In this document: positions 1-8,495 of the stretch, one piece after another
Position numbering within the stretch: the first letter of the stretch is position 1
Layout: every line of letters begins with the position of its first letter
Origin: Streptomyces sp. NRRL F-6492
GTDB lineage: Bacteria > Actinomycetota > Actinomycetes > Streptomycetales > Streptomycetaceae
Direction of reading: 5' to 3'
Length of the DNA stretch: 57,212 nt
NCBI RefSeq assembly: GCF_001280125.1
Contig: NZ_LGEG01000226.1
Span: 1-57,212 of the forward strand
Program-made: the position numbers and the translations under genes
The notes under the pieces: model-generated
Told to the model about the DNA's origin: nothing
The model's database searches: none
Seen by the model: only the letters and a program-made list of their open reading frames with translations

Positions 1-201
1 GGCGCGGCGGGGCGGGGGGTGATGGGGGTGTTGTGGTTCATGCCGGGGGTCTTCCGCTTCCGAAGGCTCCCCTAACCCCTGTTACACGCTCGTCGACAAT
101 TGGGGACAAGCTCGCCCTAAAGTACGTGCGTTCGAGTGCCGATGAGGCACCTCCCCCTCGTGAACGCGGCCGTGAACGCGACGGCGACCGCGCACGCGAC
201 G

Positions 202-235
202 GCGGGGGCCGCGGGCCGGAGCCCGCGACCCCCGC
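202..235 (-). terminator. Hairpin terminator after pepN
   Basis: Read on the minus strand, the arms at 221-235 and 202-216 pair over about 15 bp with one G-U wobble around a four-base loop, starting 16 bases past the pepN stop. There is no clear U-tract, as is usual in Streptomyces. The remaining 200 bases at the window edge hold no gene I can support. Confidence 0.6.
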
Positions 236-250
236 CGGGTCCGGTCGCCG

Positions 251-2800
251 TCACTCCGCCGCGCGGTCGCACTCCTGCGCGCGCAGGGCCCGCGCCAGGT
301 CGTCGCGGGCCTCCAGGACCAGGCGCCGCAGGGCCGGCGCGGCCGACTCGTGCGCCGACAGCCAGGCGTCCGTGGCGGCCAGCGTCGCCGCGTCGTCCTG
401 GAGCCCCGGGAACAGGCCCCGGACCACGTCCATGCCGATCTGGATCGACCGCTCGGCCCACAGGCGCTCGATCGCCGCGAAGTACTTCTCCGCGTACGGG
501 GCGATCAGTTCGCGCTGCGAGGGCTGCGCGAAGCCCGCGATCGTCGCCTCGACCAGCGCGTTCGACAGGGCGTCCGACTCGACGACCTGCGCCCAGGCCT
601 GCGCCTTGACCGCCGCCGAGGGGCGCGAGGCGAGCAGCCGCACCTGGTGGCGCTTGCCCGTCGCCGTGTCGTCCCGGGCCAGCTCCTCGCCGATCCGGGC
701 CTCGTCCGCGCGCCCGTGCGCGGCGAGCGGCGAAAGGAGCGCCCAGCGCAGCTCCTGGTCGACGTCCAGGCCGTCGATCCGGGCCGTGCCGTCGAGCAGC
801 TCCTCCAGGAGCCGGAGGTCGGCGTCCGAGGAGGCCGTCGCCGCGAAGAACCGCGCCCAGGTCAGCTGGTGCTCGCTGCCCGGCTCCGCCGCCCGCAGCT
901 CGCGCAGCCCGCCCTCGGCGAGCAGCCGGCCGCCCTCCGCGCGCCACCCCGGCGCCGCGTACAGGGTGACGGCCGACTTCGTCCAGGCGTGCACCATCTG
1001 GAGGACGCCGATCTCCGTCTCGCGGCCCGCGAAGGCCAGGACGACGGCGACGAAGTCCCGGGCGGGCACGAGCCCGTCGCGGGTCAGGTTCCACAGCGCC
1101 GACCAGCACAGCGCGCGGGCCAGCGGGTCGGTGACGTCGCCCAGGTGCTTGCGCAGGGTGACGAGGGAGCCCTCGTCGAAGCGCATCTTGCAGTAGGTGA
1201 GGTCGTCGTCGTTGACGAGCACCAGGTCGGGCCGCTCCTCGCCCGCGAGCCCGGCCACGACCGTGCGGGCGCCGGTGACGTCCGCCTCGGCCCGCGCGTA
1301 CCGCGCGAGCGAGCCGTCCGCCCCGAGCCGGTAGAGGCCCACGGCCGTCCGGTGCGGACGGAGCTCGTCGCCCTCCTGGAGGACGGCGAGCTCGGTGATC
1401 CGGCCCTCGGCGTCGTAGGTGACGTCCGGCGCCAGGACGTTCACGCCCGAGGTCTGGAGCCAGGACTTCGCCCACCCCTTCATGTCGCGCCCGGAGGTCT
1501 CCTCCAGGATCGCGAGCAGGTCGCCCAGGCGCGTGTTGCCGTAGGCGTGGCGCTTGAAGTAGCGGCGCGCGCCCTCCAGGAACGCGTCCCGCCCGGCGTA
1601 CGCCACGAGCTGCTTCAGGACCGACGCGCCCTTGGCGTACGTGATGCCGTCGAAGTTCAGCTTGGCGTCCTCCAGGTCACGGATGTCGGCCGTGATCGGG
1701 TGGGTGGACGGCAGCTGGTCGGCGCGGTACGCCCAGGACTTGCGGTTGTTGGCGAAGGTCACCCAGCTGTGGGTGAAGCGGGTCGCCTCGGCGTTCACGA
1801 AGGACCCCATGAAGTCCGCGAAGGACTCCTTCAGCCACAGGTCGTCCCACCACACCATGGTGACCAGGTCGCCGAACCACATGTGCGCCATCTCGTGCAG
1901 GATGACGTTGGCCCGCGCCTCGTACGAGGCCTGCGTGACCTTGCCCCGGAAGACGTACTCCTCGCGGAAGGTCACCATGCCCGGGTTCTCCATCGCGCCG
2001 AGGTTGTACTCGGGGACGAAGGCCTGGTCGTACTTCCCGAAGGGGTACGGGTAGTCGAAGTTGTCGTGGAAGAAGTCGAAGCCCTGCTTGGTGATCAGGA
2101 AGACGTCGTCCGCGTCGAAGTGCTTCGCAAGGCCCTTGCGGCACATCGCCCCGAGCGGGATCTCCAGGTCCCCGCGCCGGTAGGTGTCGGTCACGTAGTG
2201 GTACGGACCGGCGACCACGCAGGTGATGTACGTGGAGATCGGCGCCGTCTCGGCGAACCGCCACACCCCCTCCGCGTCCCGCTCCCCGGCGCCGTTCGAC
2301 CAGACCGTCCACTCCTCCGGCGCGGTCACCGAGAAGCGGTACGGGGCCTTCAGGTCGGGCTGCTCGAAGTTCGCGTACACCCGGCGGGCGTCGGCCGGCT
2401 CGTACTGCGTGTAGAGGTAGACCTCGCCGTCCTCCGGGTCGACGAAGCGGTGCATGCCCTCGCCGGTCCGGCTGTAGGCGCACTGCGCGTCCACGACCAG
2501 GGTGTTCTCGTCCTCCAGGCCGTCGAGCGCGACCCGCGCGCCGTCGAAGACCTCCGCCGGGTCCAGGGAGCGCCCGTTCAGGGTGACCGCGTTCACCGAG
2601 GGGGCGATCAGGTCCGCGAAGGTGCTCGTGCCCGCTCCCGTACGGCGGAAGCGGATCGTCGTCACCGAACGGAAGGTGCGCACCGCCTCGTCGGACTCGC
2701 CGACCGCCGAGCGCAGGTCGAGGGCGACCTCGTACCCGTCGACGGACAGCAGCGCGGCCCGCTCGTGGGCCTCGTCGCGGGACAGATTCTCACCGGGCAC
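251..2800 (-). CDS. pepN: Aminopeptidase N (M1 family zinc metallopeptidase)
   Basis: Cytosolic M1 aminopeptidase that removes N-terminal residues from peptides; 849 aa, the usual size for Streptomyces PepN. The exopeptidase motif GAMEN lies at residues 268-272. The zinc site is HEMAH at 302-306, with the third ligand Glu325 in WLKE. The N-terminal beta-saddle domain precedes these motifs and a helical C-terminal domain follows. The GTG at 2800 was chosen because GGAG sits six bases upstream and the protein then begins with the conserved PGENLSR region; an in-frame extension to 2965 lacks family features. It is divergent from the nitroreductase-like gene, with about 145 bp between them. Confidence 0.95.
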   Translation of the reverse strand: MPGENLSRDEAHERAALLSVDGYEVALDLRSAVGESDEAVRTFRSVTTIRFRRTGAGTSTFADLIAPSVNAVTLNGRSLDPAEVFDGARVALDGLEDENTLVVDAQCAYSRTGEGMHRFVDPEDGEVYLYTQYEPADARRVYANFEQPDLKAPYRFSVTAPEEWTVWSNGAGERDAEGVWRFAETAPISTYITCVVAGPYHYVTDTYRRGDLEIPLGAMCRKGLAKHFDADDVFLITKQGFDFFHDNFDYPYPFGKYDQAFVPEYNLGAMENPGMVTFREEYVFRGKVTQASYEARANVILHEMAHMWFGDLVTMVWWDDLWLKESFADFMGSFVNAEATRFTHSWVTFANNRKSWAYRADQLPSTHPITADIRDLEDAKLNFDGITYAKGASVLKQLVAYAGRDAFLEGARRYFKRHAYGNTRLGDLLAILEETSGRDMKGWAKSWLQTSGVNVLAPDVTYDAEGRITELAVLQEGDELRPHRTAVGLYRLGADGSLARYARAEADVTGARTVVAGLAGEERPDLVLVNDDDLTYCKMRFDEGSLVTLRKHLGDVTDPLARALCWSALWNLTRDGLVPARDFVAVVLAFAGRETEIGVLQMVHAWTKSAVTLYAAPGWRAEGGRLLAEGGLRELRAAEPGSEHQLTWARFFAATASSDADLRLLEELLDGTARIDGLDVDQELRWALLSPLAAHGRADEARIGEELARDDTATGKRHQVRLLASRPSAAVKAQAWAQVVESDALSNALVEATIAGFAQPSQRELIAPYAEKYFAAIERLWAERSIQIGMDVVRGLFPGLQDDAATLAATDAWLSAHESAAPALRRLVLEARDDLARALRAQECDRAAE

Positions 2801-2945
2801 GGTCACTCCTTCGTGGCGCGTTCGAAACAGCACCGATCCTCCCATGTGCCCCTGTCGCCCGGCACACGGGAATGCCCTTCCGGGTCCGTGGCGTTCTCCC
2901 CTCGGCGCACCACCTTCCTTTCCCGCGGCCGTACCGAGGAGTGAC

Positions 2946-3581
2946 ATGTCCGAGAGCAGGACCACCGCAGACTTCTACTTCGACCCGCTGTGCCCCTGGG
3001 CCTGGATGACCTCCCGCTGGATCCTCGAAGTGGAGAAGGTGCGCCCGGTCGACGTGCGCTGGAAGGTGATGAGCCTGGCGGTGCTCAACGAGGACCGGAT
3101 CGACGAGCTCCCGGAGGAGTACCAGGAGATGCTGCGGACCAAGGCCTGGGGCCCGGTCCGCGTGGTGATCGCGGCCCAGCAGCTGCACGGCGACGAGGTC
3201 GTCGGCAAGCTCTACACCGCGCTCGGCACCCGCTTCCACAACAACGGCGAGGGCCCGACCCGCGAGGCGATCGCCGGGGCCCTGAAGGACGTCGGCCTGC
3301 CCGAGGACCTCGTGGAGTACGCCGACAAGGACACCTACGACACCGAGCTGCGCGCCTCCCACAAGGAGGGCATCGACAAGGTGGGCCAGGACGTCGGCAC
3401 CCCGGTCGTCTCGGTGCCGGGCCCCGACGGCGACGAGGTCGCCTTCTTCGGTCCCGTGGTCACCCCGACCCCGCGCGGCGAGGCGGCGGCCCGGCTGTGG
3501 GACGGCACGCTGCTCGTGGCGTCGACGCCGGGCTTCTACGAGATCAAGCGCACCCGGACGGCGGCGCCGAGCTTCGAGTAG
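2946..3581 (+). CDS. DsbA-like mycothiol-dependent nitroreductase family protein
   Basis: A 211-residue thioredoxin-fold protein of the DsbA/HCCA-isomerase type, closely resembling mycobacterial Rv2466c, a mycothiol-dependent reductase that activates nitro compounds. The N-terminus DFYFDPLCPWAWMTSRW and the C-terminal KRTRT motif are typical. The active site reads C16-P-W-A19, so the second cysteine of the CPWC motif I remember for Rv2466c is alanine here, implying a monothiol mechanism. ATG 2946 follows a GAGGAG site. It is probably cytosolic, in oxidative or electrophile stress. The family is clear; the substrate is unknown. Confidence 0.85.
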   Translation: MSESRTTADFYFDPLCPWAWMTSRWILEVEKVRPVDVRWKVMSLAVLNEDRIDELPEEYQEMLRTKAWGPVRVVIAAQQLHGDEVVGKLYTALGTRFHNNGEGPTREAIAGALKDVGLPEDLVEYADKDTYDTELRASHKEGIDKVGQDVGTPVVSVPGPDGDEVAFFGPVVTPTPRGEAAARLWDGTLLVASTPGFYEIKRTRTAAPSFE

Positions 3582-3599
3582 TCACCGCCCCGCAGCTGC

Positions 3600-3640
3600 G
3601 GAAGAACCCCCGCGATTCACGTCATCGCGGGGGTTCTTCC
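3600..3640. terminator. Bidirectional terminator
   Basis: A perfect 16-bp stem (3600-3615 with 3625-3640) around a nine-base loop lies between the convergent nitroreductase-like gene and sod. The strand facing right ends in TTCTTCC. It can serve both genes. Confidence 0.85.
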
Positions 3641-3715
3641 TCATTCCGCCCGCACGTGAAGGTTGAGAAGACGATCACGAGTGGGACGACGGGGGGCCGC
3701 TGCGGGCCCGGTGCC

Positions 3716-4360
3716 TCAGAAGGAGATCAGCGGGACCGAGGCCTTGGCGGCGTGGTAGCGCTTGCTCACGTCCTGCCAGTTGACGACCTGCCACATGGCC
3801 TCGATGAAGTCGACCTTCTGGTTCTTGTACTGGAGGTAGAAGGCGTGCTCCCAGGCGTCGAACACCAGGACCGGGACCGAGCCCTGGCCGACGTTGCCCT
3901 GGTGGTCGTAGACCTGCTCGACGATGAGGCGGCCGCTGATCGGCTCGTAGGCGAGGACGCCCCAGCCGGAGCCCTGGGTGGTCGCGGAGGCCTTGGTCAG
4001 CTGGGCCTTGAACTTCGCGAAGGAGCCGAAGGACTCGGTGATCGCGTCCGCGAGGTCGCCGACGCCGTCGGCGGCCAGCGGCTCGCCGCCGCCGCCCTCC
4101 TTCGGGCTGTTCATGTTGTTCCAGTAGATGGAGTGGAGGATGTGGCCCGAGAGGTGGAACGCGAGGTTCTTCTCCAGCCCGTTGACGGACCCCCACTGGT
4201 CCTTGTCGCGGGCTTCCTCCAGCTGCTCCAGGGTGTCGTTCGCGCCCTTGACGTAAGCCGCGTGGTGCTTGTCGTGGTGCAGCTCGATGATCTGCGGATT
4301 GATCACCGGCTCCAGCGCCGCGTAGTCGTACGGCAGCTCGGGAAGTGTGTAGATCGGCAT
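3716..4360 (-). CDS. sodF: Superoxide dismutase, Fe/Mn family (SodF-like)
   Basis: Converts superoxide to oxygen and hydrogen peroxide in the cytosol; 214 aa, full length for the family. Metal ligands are His28 (in HHDKHH), His76 (HSIYW), Asp168 and His172 ([11 protein letters not shown]). A YDHQ sequence places His153 where M. tuberculosis Fe-SOD has its second-sphere histidine, so iron is the likely metal. In Streptomyces the Fe(Zn) enzyme SodF is repressed by the Ni-sensor Nur when nickel is present. A matching inverted repeat lies 30 bp upstream of the start (see 4390-4406), supporting this assignment. Confidence 0.93.
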   Translation of the reverse strand: MPIYTLPELPYDYAALEPVINPQIIELHHDKHHAAYVKGANDTLEQLEEARDKDQWGSVNGLEKNLAFHLSGHILHSIYWNNMNSPKEGGGGEPLAADGVGDLADAITESFGSFAKFKAQLTKASATTQGSGWGVLAYEPISGRLIVEQVYDHQGNVGQGSVPVLVFDAWEHAFYLQYKNQKVDFIEAMWQVVNWQDVSKRYHAAKASVPLISF

Positions 4361-4389
4361 GTGCCCGGCCCTTCGACTGCTCCTGCTTA

Positions 4390-4406
4390 TTGCAACCTGT
4401 ATGCAG
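4390..4406. promoter_or_regulatory. Candidate Nur box upstream of sod
   Basis: TTGCAA-CCTGT-ATGCAG matches the published Nur consensus, two TTGCAA-like half-sites separated by five bases. The left half is perfect and the right half differs from TTGCAA at its first and last bases. It sits 30 bp upstream of the sod start codon, where repressor binding would overlap the promoter. Confidence 0.65.
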
Positions 4407-4475
4407 GTGCAGGCTAACAGTAGGTGCGTCCCGGAGTTGATCAGCCCTTCGTCCTAGGTCCCGTGTCCGCGCATG

Positions 4476-4513
4476 GAGAAACCCCCGGACCGGGTGCGGT
4501 CCGGGGGTTTCCC
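4476..4513 (-). terminator. Terminator after amino-acid permease 1
   Basis: A 14-bp stem, 4478-4491 with 4498-4511, encloses a six-base loop just beyond the permease stop; on the minus strand the arm ends in a TTTCTCC tract. Confidence 0.75.
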
Positions 4514-4530
4514 GTCGGTACGGGGCGCGG

Positions 4531-5943
4531 TCAGGAAGCGCGGTCCCGTGCCGCCCTCTGGCGTACGAGGCCGATGCCGGCGAGCAGCAGGGTCAGGCCG
4601 CCCGTCCAGTACAGCTGCGTGCGGGTGCCCTCCTCACGGGCCATCAGGACGAACACCACCGCCATGCCGGCCAGCGCCACCCACGTCAGGAACGGGAAGG
4701 CCCACATCCGCACGACCAGCTTCTCGGGCGCCTCGCGCTCGGTGCGGCGGCGCAGCACCAGCTGGGAGGCGGCGATGAAGAACCAGACGACCAGGATGAT
4801 CGCGCCGATGGTGTTGAGCAGCCAGACGAAGATGTCGTCCGGCCGCCAGTAGCTCAGCAGCACGCAGCCGAAGCCGAAGACGGAGGAGGCGAGCACGGCC
4901 GGGCGCGGGACGCCGCCGGAGGTGCGGCCGAGCGCCTTCGGGCCCTGGCCGCGCGCGACCAGCGAGGAGGCCATGCGGGAGGCGCCGTAGACGTTGGCGT
5001 TCATCGCGGAGAGCAGGGCGACGAGCACGACCGCGTTCATGATCTGGCCGGCGGCCGGGATGCCCAGGTGGTCCAGGGTGGCGACGTACGGGCCCTTCTC
5101 GACGACCGCCGGGTCGCCCCACGGCACCAGGGTGACGATGACCGCCATGGAGCCGATGTAGAAGAGCGCGATCCGCCACATCGCCGTACGGACGGCCTTG
5201 GCGACGCCCTGCACCGGGTGCTCCGACTCGGCCGCCGCGATGGTGACCGTCTCCAGGCCGCCGTACGCGAAGACCGAGGCGAGCAGGCCCACGATCAGAC
5301 CCTCGGAGCCGTGCGGGAAGAACCCGCCGTCGCCGGTGAGGTTGGCGGTGCCGGGGGCGTCCGAGCCGGGCAGCAGACCGGTGATCGCGAGGACGCCGAT
5401 GCCCAGGAAGAGGACGATCGCGCCGACCTTGAGCGCGGCGAACCAGAACTCGAACTCGCCGAAGTTCTTCACGGCCGCCAGGTTGGTGACGCAGAAGACC
5501 AGCATGAAGAGCGCGACCCAGGCCCACTCGGGGCTGCCGGGGAACCAGCCGGTCATGATCTTCGCCGCGCCGATGCCCTCCAGGCCGACGGCGACGCAGA
5601 GCAGGAACCAGAAGGCCCAGCCCGAGGTGAAGCCCGCCCAGGAGCCGAAGGCGCGCTCGGCGTGGACGGAGAAGGAGCCCGAGGCCGGGTTCGCGGCGGA
5701 CATCTCGCCGAGCATCCGCATCACCAGCATCACGAGGATGCCGGAGAGGGCGTAGGCGACGACGATGGAGGGGCCGGCGGCGGCGATGCCGGCGCCGGAG
5801 CCGACGAAGAGGCCTGCGCCGATGACGCCGCCGAGGGCGATCATCGAGAGGTGGCGCTGCTTGAGGCCGTGGGAGAGCCCCTCGGCGGGTGCCGCGCCGT
5901 CGTCCTCGCGGTCGACGGGCGCGGGCGCGGTGGTCCGGGACAT
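4531..5943 (-). CDS. Amino-acid permease, APC superfamily (AAT/GABA-permease type), paralogue 1
   Basis: Cytoplasmic-membrane amino-acid/proton symporter of the AAT family; 470 aa with about 12 hydrophobic segments. After a short acidic N-terminus comes LSHGLKQRHLSMIALGGVIG, the hallmark of this family, then GAGLFVGSG at the unwound first helix and FGEFEFWFAALKVG in the middle. The substrate cannot be read from sequence; GABA, aspartate, asparagine or aromatic amino acids are all possible. It is the most downstream of three similar permeases in this region. A perfect inverted repeat at 6039-6057 lies in its upstream region. Confidence 0.88.
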   Translation of the reverse strand: MSRTTAPAPVDREDDGAAPAEGLSHGLKQRHLSMIALGGVIGAGLFVGSGAGIAAAGPSIVVAYALSGILVMLVMRMLGEMSAANPASGSFSVHAERAFGSWAGFTSGWAFWFLLCVAVGLEGIGAAKIMTGWFPGSPEWAWVALFMLVFCVTNLAAVKNFGEFEFWFAALKVGAIVLFLGIGVLAITGLLPGSDAPGTANLTGDGGFFPHGSEGLIVGLLASVFAYGGLETVTIAAAESEHPVQGVAKAVRTAMWRIALFYIGSMAVIVTLVPWGDPAVVEKGPYVATLDHLGIPAAGQIMNAVVLVALLSAMNANVYGASRMASSLVARGQGPKALGRTSGGVPRPAVLASSVFGFGCVLLSYWRPDDIFVWLLNTIGAIILVVWFFIAASQLVLRRRTEREAPEKLVVRMWAFPFLTWVALAGMAVVFVLMAREEGTRTQLYWTGGLTLLLAGIGLVRQRAARDRAS

Positions 5944-6038
5944 GGGCCGCCCTGTTCACTGGCTGGGACGGGGGAACGGGCCACAGTCTGGGCGGGCACA
6001 CCGCTGAGAGGGAACCGATGTCCGCTATACGGGCACGG

Positions 6039-6057
6039 TCTTCACACAAGGTGAAGA
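6039..6057. promoter_or_regulatory. Perfect inverted repeat upstream of permease 1
   Basis: TCTTCAC-ACAAG-GTGAAGA is a perfect 7-5-7 inverted repeat, 96-114 bp before the permease 1 start. On the minus strand a TATAGC sequence lies just downstream and could be a -10. It looks like an operator for a dimeric regulator; the regulator is unknown. Confidence 0.45.
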
Positions 6058-6110
6058 TCCGGTTCCGTTTCGTACGCGGCCTCCGCGCGCCTCCCGGCCC
6101 CCGCCGCGTC

Positions 6111-6209
6111 CGGCGTCGTCCCGGCCCTCGGCCCCGCCGCGCCCGGCGTCGTCCCGGCCCTCGGCCCCGCCGCGCCCGGCGCCTTCCCGGCCCTCAGCCC
6201 CGCCGCGCC
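6111..6209. repeat. Three tandem copies of a 33-bp repeat
   Basis: Units at 6111-6143, 6144-6176 and 6177-6209. The first two are identical; the third differs at a few bases and contains the last codons and stop of permease 2. The gene's 3' end has apparently been copied outward in tandem. Confidence 0.9.
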
Positions 6210-7579
6210 CGCAGCTCCCGCACCCACGCCACCAGCAGCACCGCCCCGGTCGCCGCCGACGACCACAGCACCTGTGGCCGCGCCCCCTCGTCGCACAGCA
6301 TCAGGACCAGCACCGCGCCCATCGCCGCGAGCGCCACCCACGTCAGCCAGGGGAAGCCCCACATGCGCAGCGTCAGCGTCTCGGGCGCCTCCCGCTCGAT
6401 CCGGCGCCGCAGCCGCAGCTCCGAGACCGCGATCAGGCCCCACACGAAGAGCAGCACCGCGCCGACCGCGTTGAGCATGTAGAGGAAGACGGAGTCCGGC
6501 CACTTCAGATTGAGCAGCACGGAGACGAAGCCGAAGGCCACCGAGGCGAGCACCGCCCGGCGCGGCACCCCTCCGCCCGAGACCCTCAGGAGCCCCTTCG
6601 GCGCCTCCCCGCGCTCGGCGAGCGAGAACACCATCCGCGAGGAGCCGTACAGGTTCGCGTTGAGCGCCGAGAGCAGCGCCACGAACACCACCACGTTCAT
6701 GATCTGGCCCGCCCCCGGCACCCCGATCGCGTCCAGGACCGCCACGTACGGCGACTCGCCCGGCTCCATCGACGTCCACGGCAGCAGGGTCACGATCACC
6801 AGCATCGAGCCCACGTAGAAGAGGAGGATCCGCCACACGGCGCTGCGCACCGCCCGCGCCACGTTCCGCGCCGGGTCGTCCGACTCGGCCGCCGCGATCG
6901 TGACGACCTCCAGGCCGCCGAAGGCGAAGACGACGGCGAGCACCCCCGACACCACCCCCGACCAGCCGTTCGGCAGGAAACCGCCCTGCCCGGTCAGGTT
7001 GGCGAGGCCCACCGGATCGGTGTCCGGGAGCCAGCCGGCGATCGCGAGGACGCCCAGGACCAAAAAGAGGACGATCGCACCGACCTTGAGCGCGGCGAAC
7101 CAGAACTCGAACTCGCCGAAGTTCTTCACCGCCGCCAGGTTGGCGAGGGTGAACACGACCATGAAGACGAGCACCCAGCCCCACTGCGGGACCCCCGGCA
7201 CCCAGCCGTGCGCGATCCGGGCCGCGCCCGTCGCCTCCACGGCGAGGACCACGACGAGCAGGAACCAGTACAGCCAGCCCACCGAGAAGCCCGCCCACCG
7301 GCCGAGCGCCCGCTCCGCGTGCACCGAGAAGGCGCCCGACGCCGGCATCGCCGCCGACATCTCGCCCAGCATCCGCATCACCAGCATCGCGAGCGCGCCC
7401 GCGATCAGGTACGAGAACACGATGGCCGGCCCGGCGACGGCGATGCCGGCCCCCGACCCCACGAAGAGCCCCGCGCCGATCACCCCGCCGAGCCCCAGCA
7501 TTGTCAGGTGACGCTGCTTCAGGCCGTGGGAGAGGGGCTCCGGTTCGGTGAGCGGAGAGGGCGGCGGGGCGTCGGGCAT
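6194..7579 (-). CDS. Amino-acid permease, APC superfamily (AAT/GABA-permease type), paralogue 2
   Basis: Membrane amino-acid transporter, 461 aa with about 12 hydrophobic segments, strongly similar to its neighbours at 4531 and 8496. It carries LSHGLKQRHLTMLGLGGVIG near residue 17, GAGLFVGSGAG, and FGEFEFWFAALKVGAIVLF. The C-terminus ends in RELRARRG within the third copy of a 33-bp tandem repeat. The ATG at 7577-7579 is kept although the upstream Shine-Dalgarno sequence is weak. Upstream lie two palindromes (7618-7633 and 7684-7697) that could regulate it. Substrate unknown. Confidence 0.88.
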   Translation of the reverse strand: MPDAPPPSPLTEPEPLSHGLKQRHLTMLGLGGVIGAGLFVGSGAGIAVAGPAIVFSYLIAGALAMLVMRMLGEMSAAMPASGAFSVHAERALGRWAGFSVGWLYWFLLVVVLAVEATGAARIAHGWVPGVPQWGWVLVFMVVFTLANLAAVKNFGEFEFWFAALKVGAIVLFLVLGVLAIAGWLPDTDPVGLANLTGQGGFLPNGWSGVVSGVLAVVFAFGGLEVVTIAAAESDDPARNVARAVRSAVWRILLFYVGSMLVIVTLLPWTSMEPGESPYVAVLDAIGVPGAGQIMNVVVFVALLSALNANLYGSSRMVFSLAERGEAPKGLLRVSGGGVPRRAVLASVAFGFVSVLLNLKWPDSVFLYMLNAVGAVLLFVWGLIAVSELRLRRRIEREAPETLTLRMWGFPWLTWVALAAMGAVLVLMLCDEGARPQVLWSSAATGAVLLVAWVRELRARRG

Positions 7580-7617
7580 GGTGAAGGGCTCGTGCTCTCG
7601 GGAGATGGCGCTTTATG

Positions 7618-7633
7618 GAGACTCCACAGTCTC
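7618..7633. promoter_or_regulatory. Palindrome just upstream of permease 2
   Basis: GAGACT-CCAC-AGTCTC is a perfect 6-4-6 inverted repeat ending about 40 bp before the permease 2 start, a plausible operator or 5'-leader hairpin. Confidence 0.35.
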
Positions 7634-7683
7634 TCCGGTGACCTCCCCCAGGCGCAAAAGGGACGTCTTCCAGCGAGTTGCCA

Positions 7684-7697
7684 GTGACAAGGGTCAC
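7684..7697. promoter_or_regulatory. Candidate Crp-like binding site between permease 2 and bioY
   Basis: GTGAC-AAGG-GTCAC is a perfect palindrome that fits the actinobacterial Crp pattern GTGnCnnnnGnCAC. It sits about 105 bp upstream of permease 2 and 143 bp upstream of bioY, so it could act on either divergent gene. Confidence 0.45.
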
Positions 7698-7840
7698 GTG
7701 GCGCACGGCATGAAAACCGTCCTTTGTCAGAACTCCATGAAGCGGTCGGCTTCCGCTTTGTCGGCTGCTGACGGTGATCGGGCGCTCACCCCTGGCATAG
7801 CGTCAACCTGTCCCTGCACCCTCACCCCCGCGGAGTACCG

Positions 7841-8434
7841 ATGAGCACCGCAGCCGCCCCCGTCCGCTCCCTCCGGCCGGGCATCGTCCTCGCCGACCTG
7901 GTCCCGGCGAGTCGCGCCCGCGACATCGCCCTCGTCGTCGGCGGCGCCGCCCTCACCGGCCTCGCCGCGCAGCTCTCGGTCCCGGTCCCCGGCTCCCCGG
8001 TCCCGGTCTCCGGCCAGACCTTCGCCGCCCTGCTCGTCGGCACCGCCCTCGGCGCCCGCCGCGCCTTCCTCGCCCTCGCGCTCTACGCGGTGGCCGGCGC
8101 GGCCGGCGTGCCCTGGTTCGCCCAGGCCACCTCCGGCTACGGGATGCCGTCCTTCGGCTACGTCCTCGGCATGCTCCTGGCCGCCACCGTCGTCGGCGCC
8201 CTCGCCCGCCGCGGCGCCGACCGCTCGGTGCTCCGCACGGCCGGCGCGATGGCCCTCGGCTCCGCGCTCGTCTACGCGGTCGGCGTGCCCTACCTGGCCC
8301 TCGCCACCGGCATGACCTTCGGCCAGGCCGTCGCCGCCGGCCTCACCCCGTTCCTCATCGGCGACGCCCTCAAGGCCGCCCTCGCCATGGGCGTCCTCCC
8401 GGCCGCCTGGAAGCTCGCCGGCCGCAGGGGCTGA
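7841..8434 (+). CDS. bioY: BioY family biotin transporter (ECF S-component)
   Basis: Integral membrane biotin-binding protein, 197 aa with about six hydrophobic helices. The signature PVPGSPVPVSGQTFAALLVG near residues 48-67 and the LALYAVAGAAGVPWF helix are typical of BioY. ATG 7841 follows GGAG at a normal distance. No bioM/bioN ATPase or T-component genes are adjacent, so it either works alone, as some BioY proteins do, or uses a shared energising module elsewhere. No BirA- or BioQ-type operator was obvious upstream. Confidence 0.9.
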   Translation: MSTAAAPVRSLRPGIVLADLVPASRARDIALVVGGAALTGLAAQLSVPVPGSPVPVSGQTFAALLVGTALGARRAFLALALYAVAGAAGVPWFAQATSGYGMPSFGYVLGMLLAATVVGALARRGADRSVLRTAGAMALGSALVYAVGVPYLALATGMTFGQAVAAGLTPFLIGDALKAALAMGVLPAAWKLAGRRG

Positions 8435-8448
8435 GGCCCGCACGGCAC

Positions 8449-8487
8449 GCGAAAGGGCCCCGGCGCACTCCGCCGGGGCCCTTTCGC
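8449..8487. terminator. Bidirectional terminator between bioY and permease 3
   Basis: A perfect 17-bp stem (8449-8465 with 8471-8487) with a five-base loop lies between convergent gene ends; both arms end in GAAAG/CTTTC, giving a short U-containing tail either way. Confidence 0.9.
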
Positions 8488-8495
8488 ACACGCGG

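Noticed and set aside
350..2944. An 864-codon frame antisense to pepN
   Set aside because: Its Arg/Val/Gly/Asp-rich composition is what high third-position GC on the other strand produces; pepN has all its catalytic motifs.
6042..7706. A long frame in another phase of permease 2, ending in AGPRAGTTPG repeats
   Set aside because: The permease frame has complete transporter motifs; the repeats are just the 33-bp DNA array read in a second phase.
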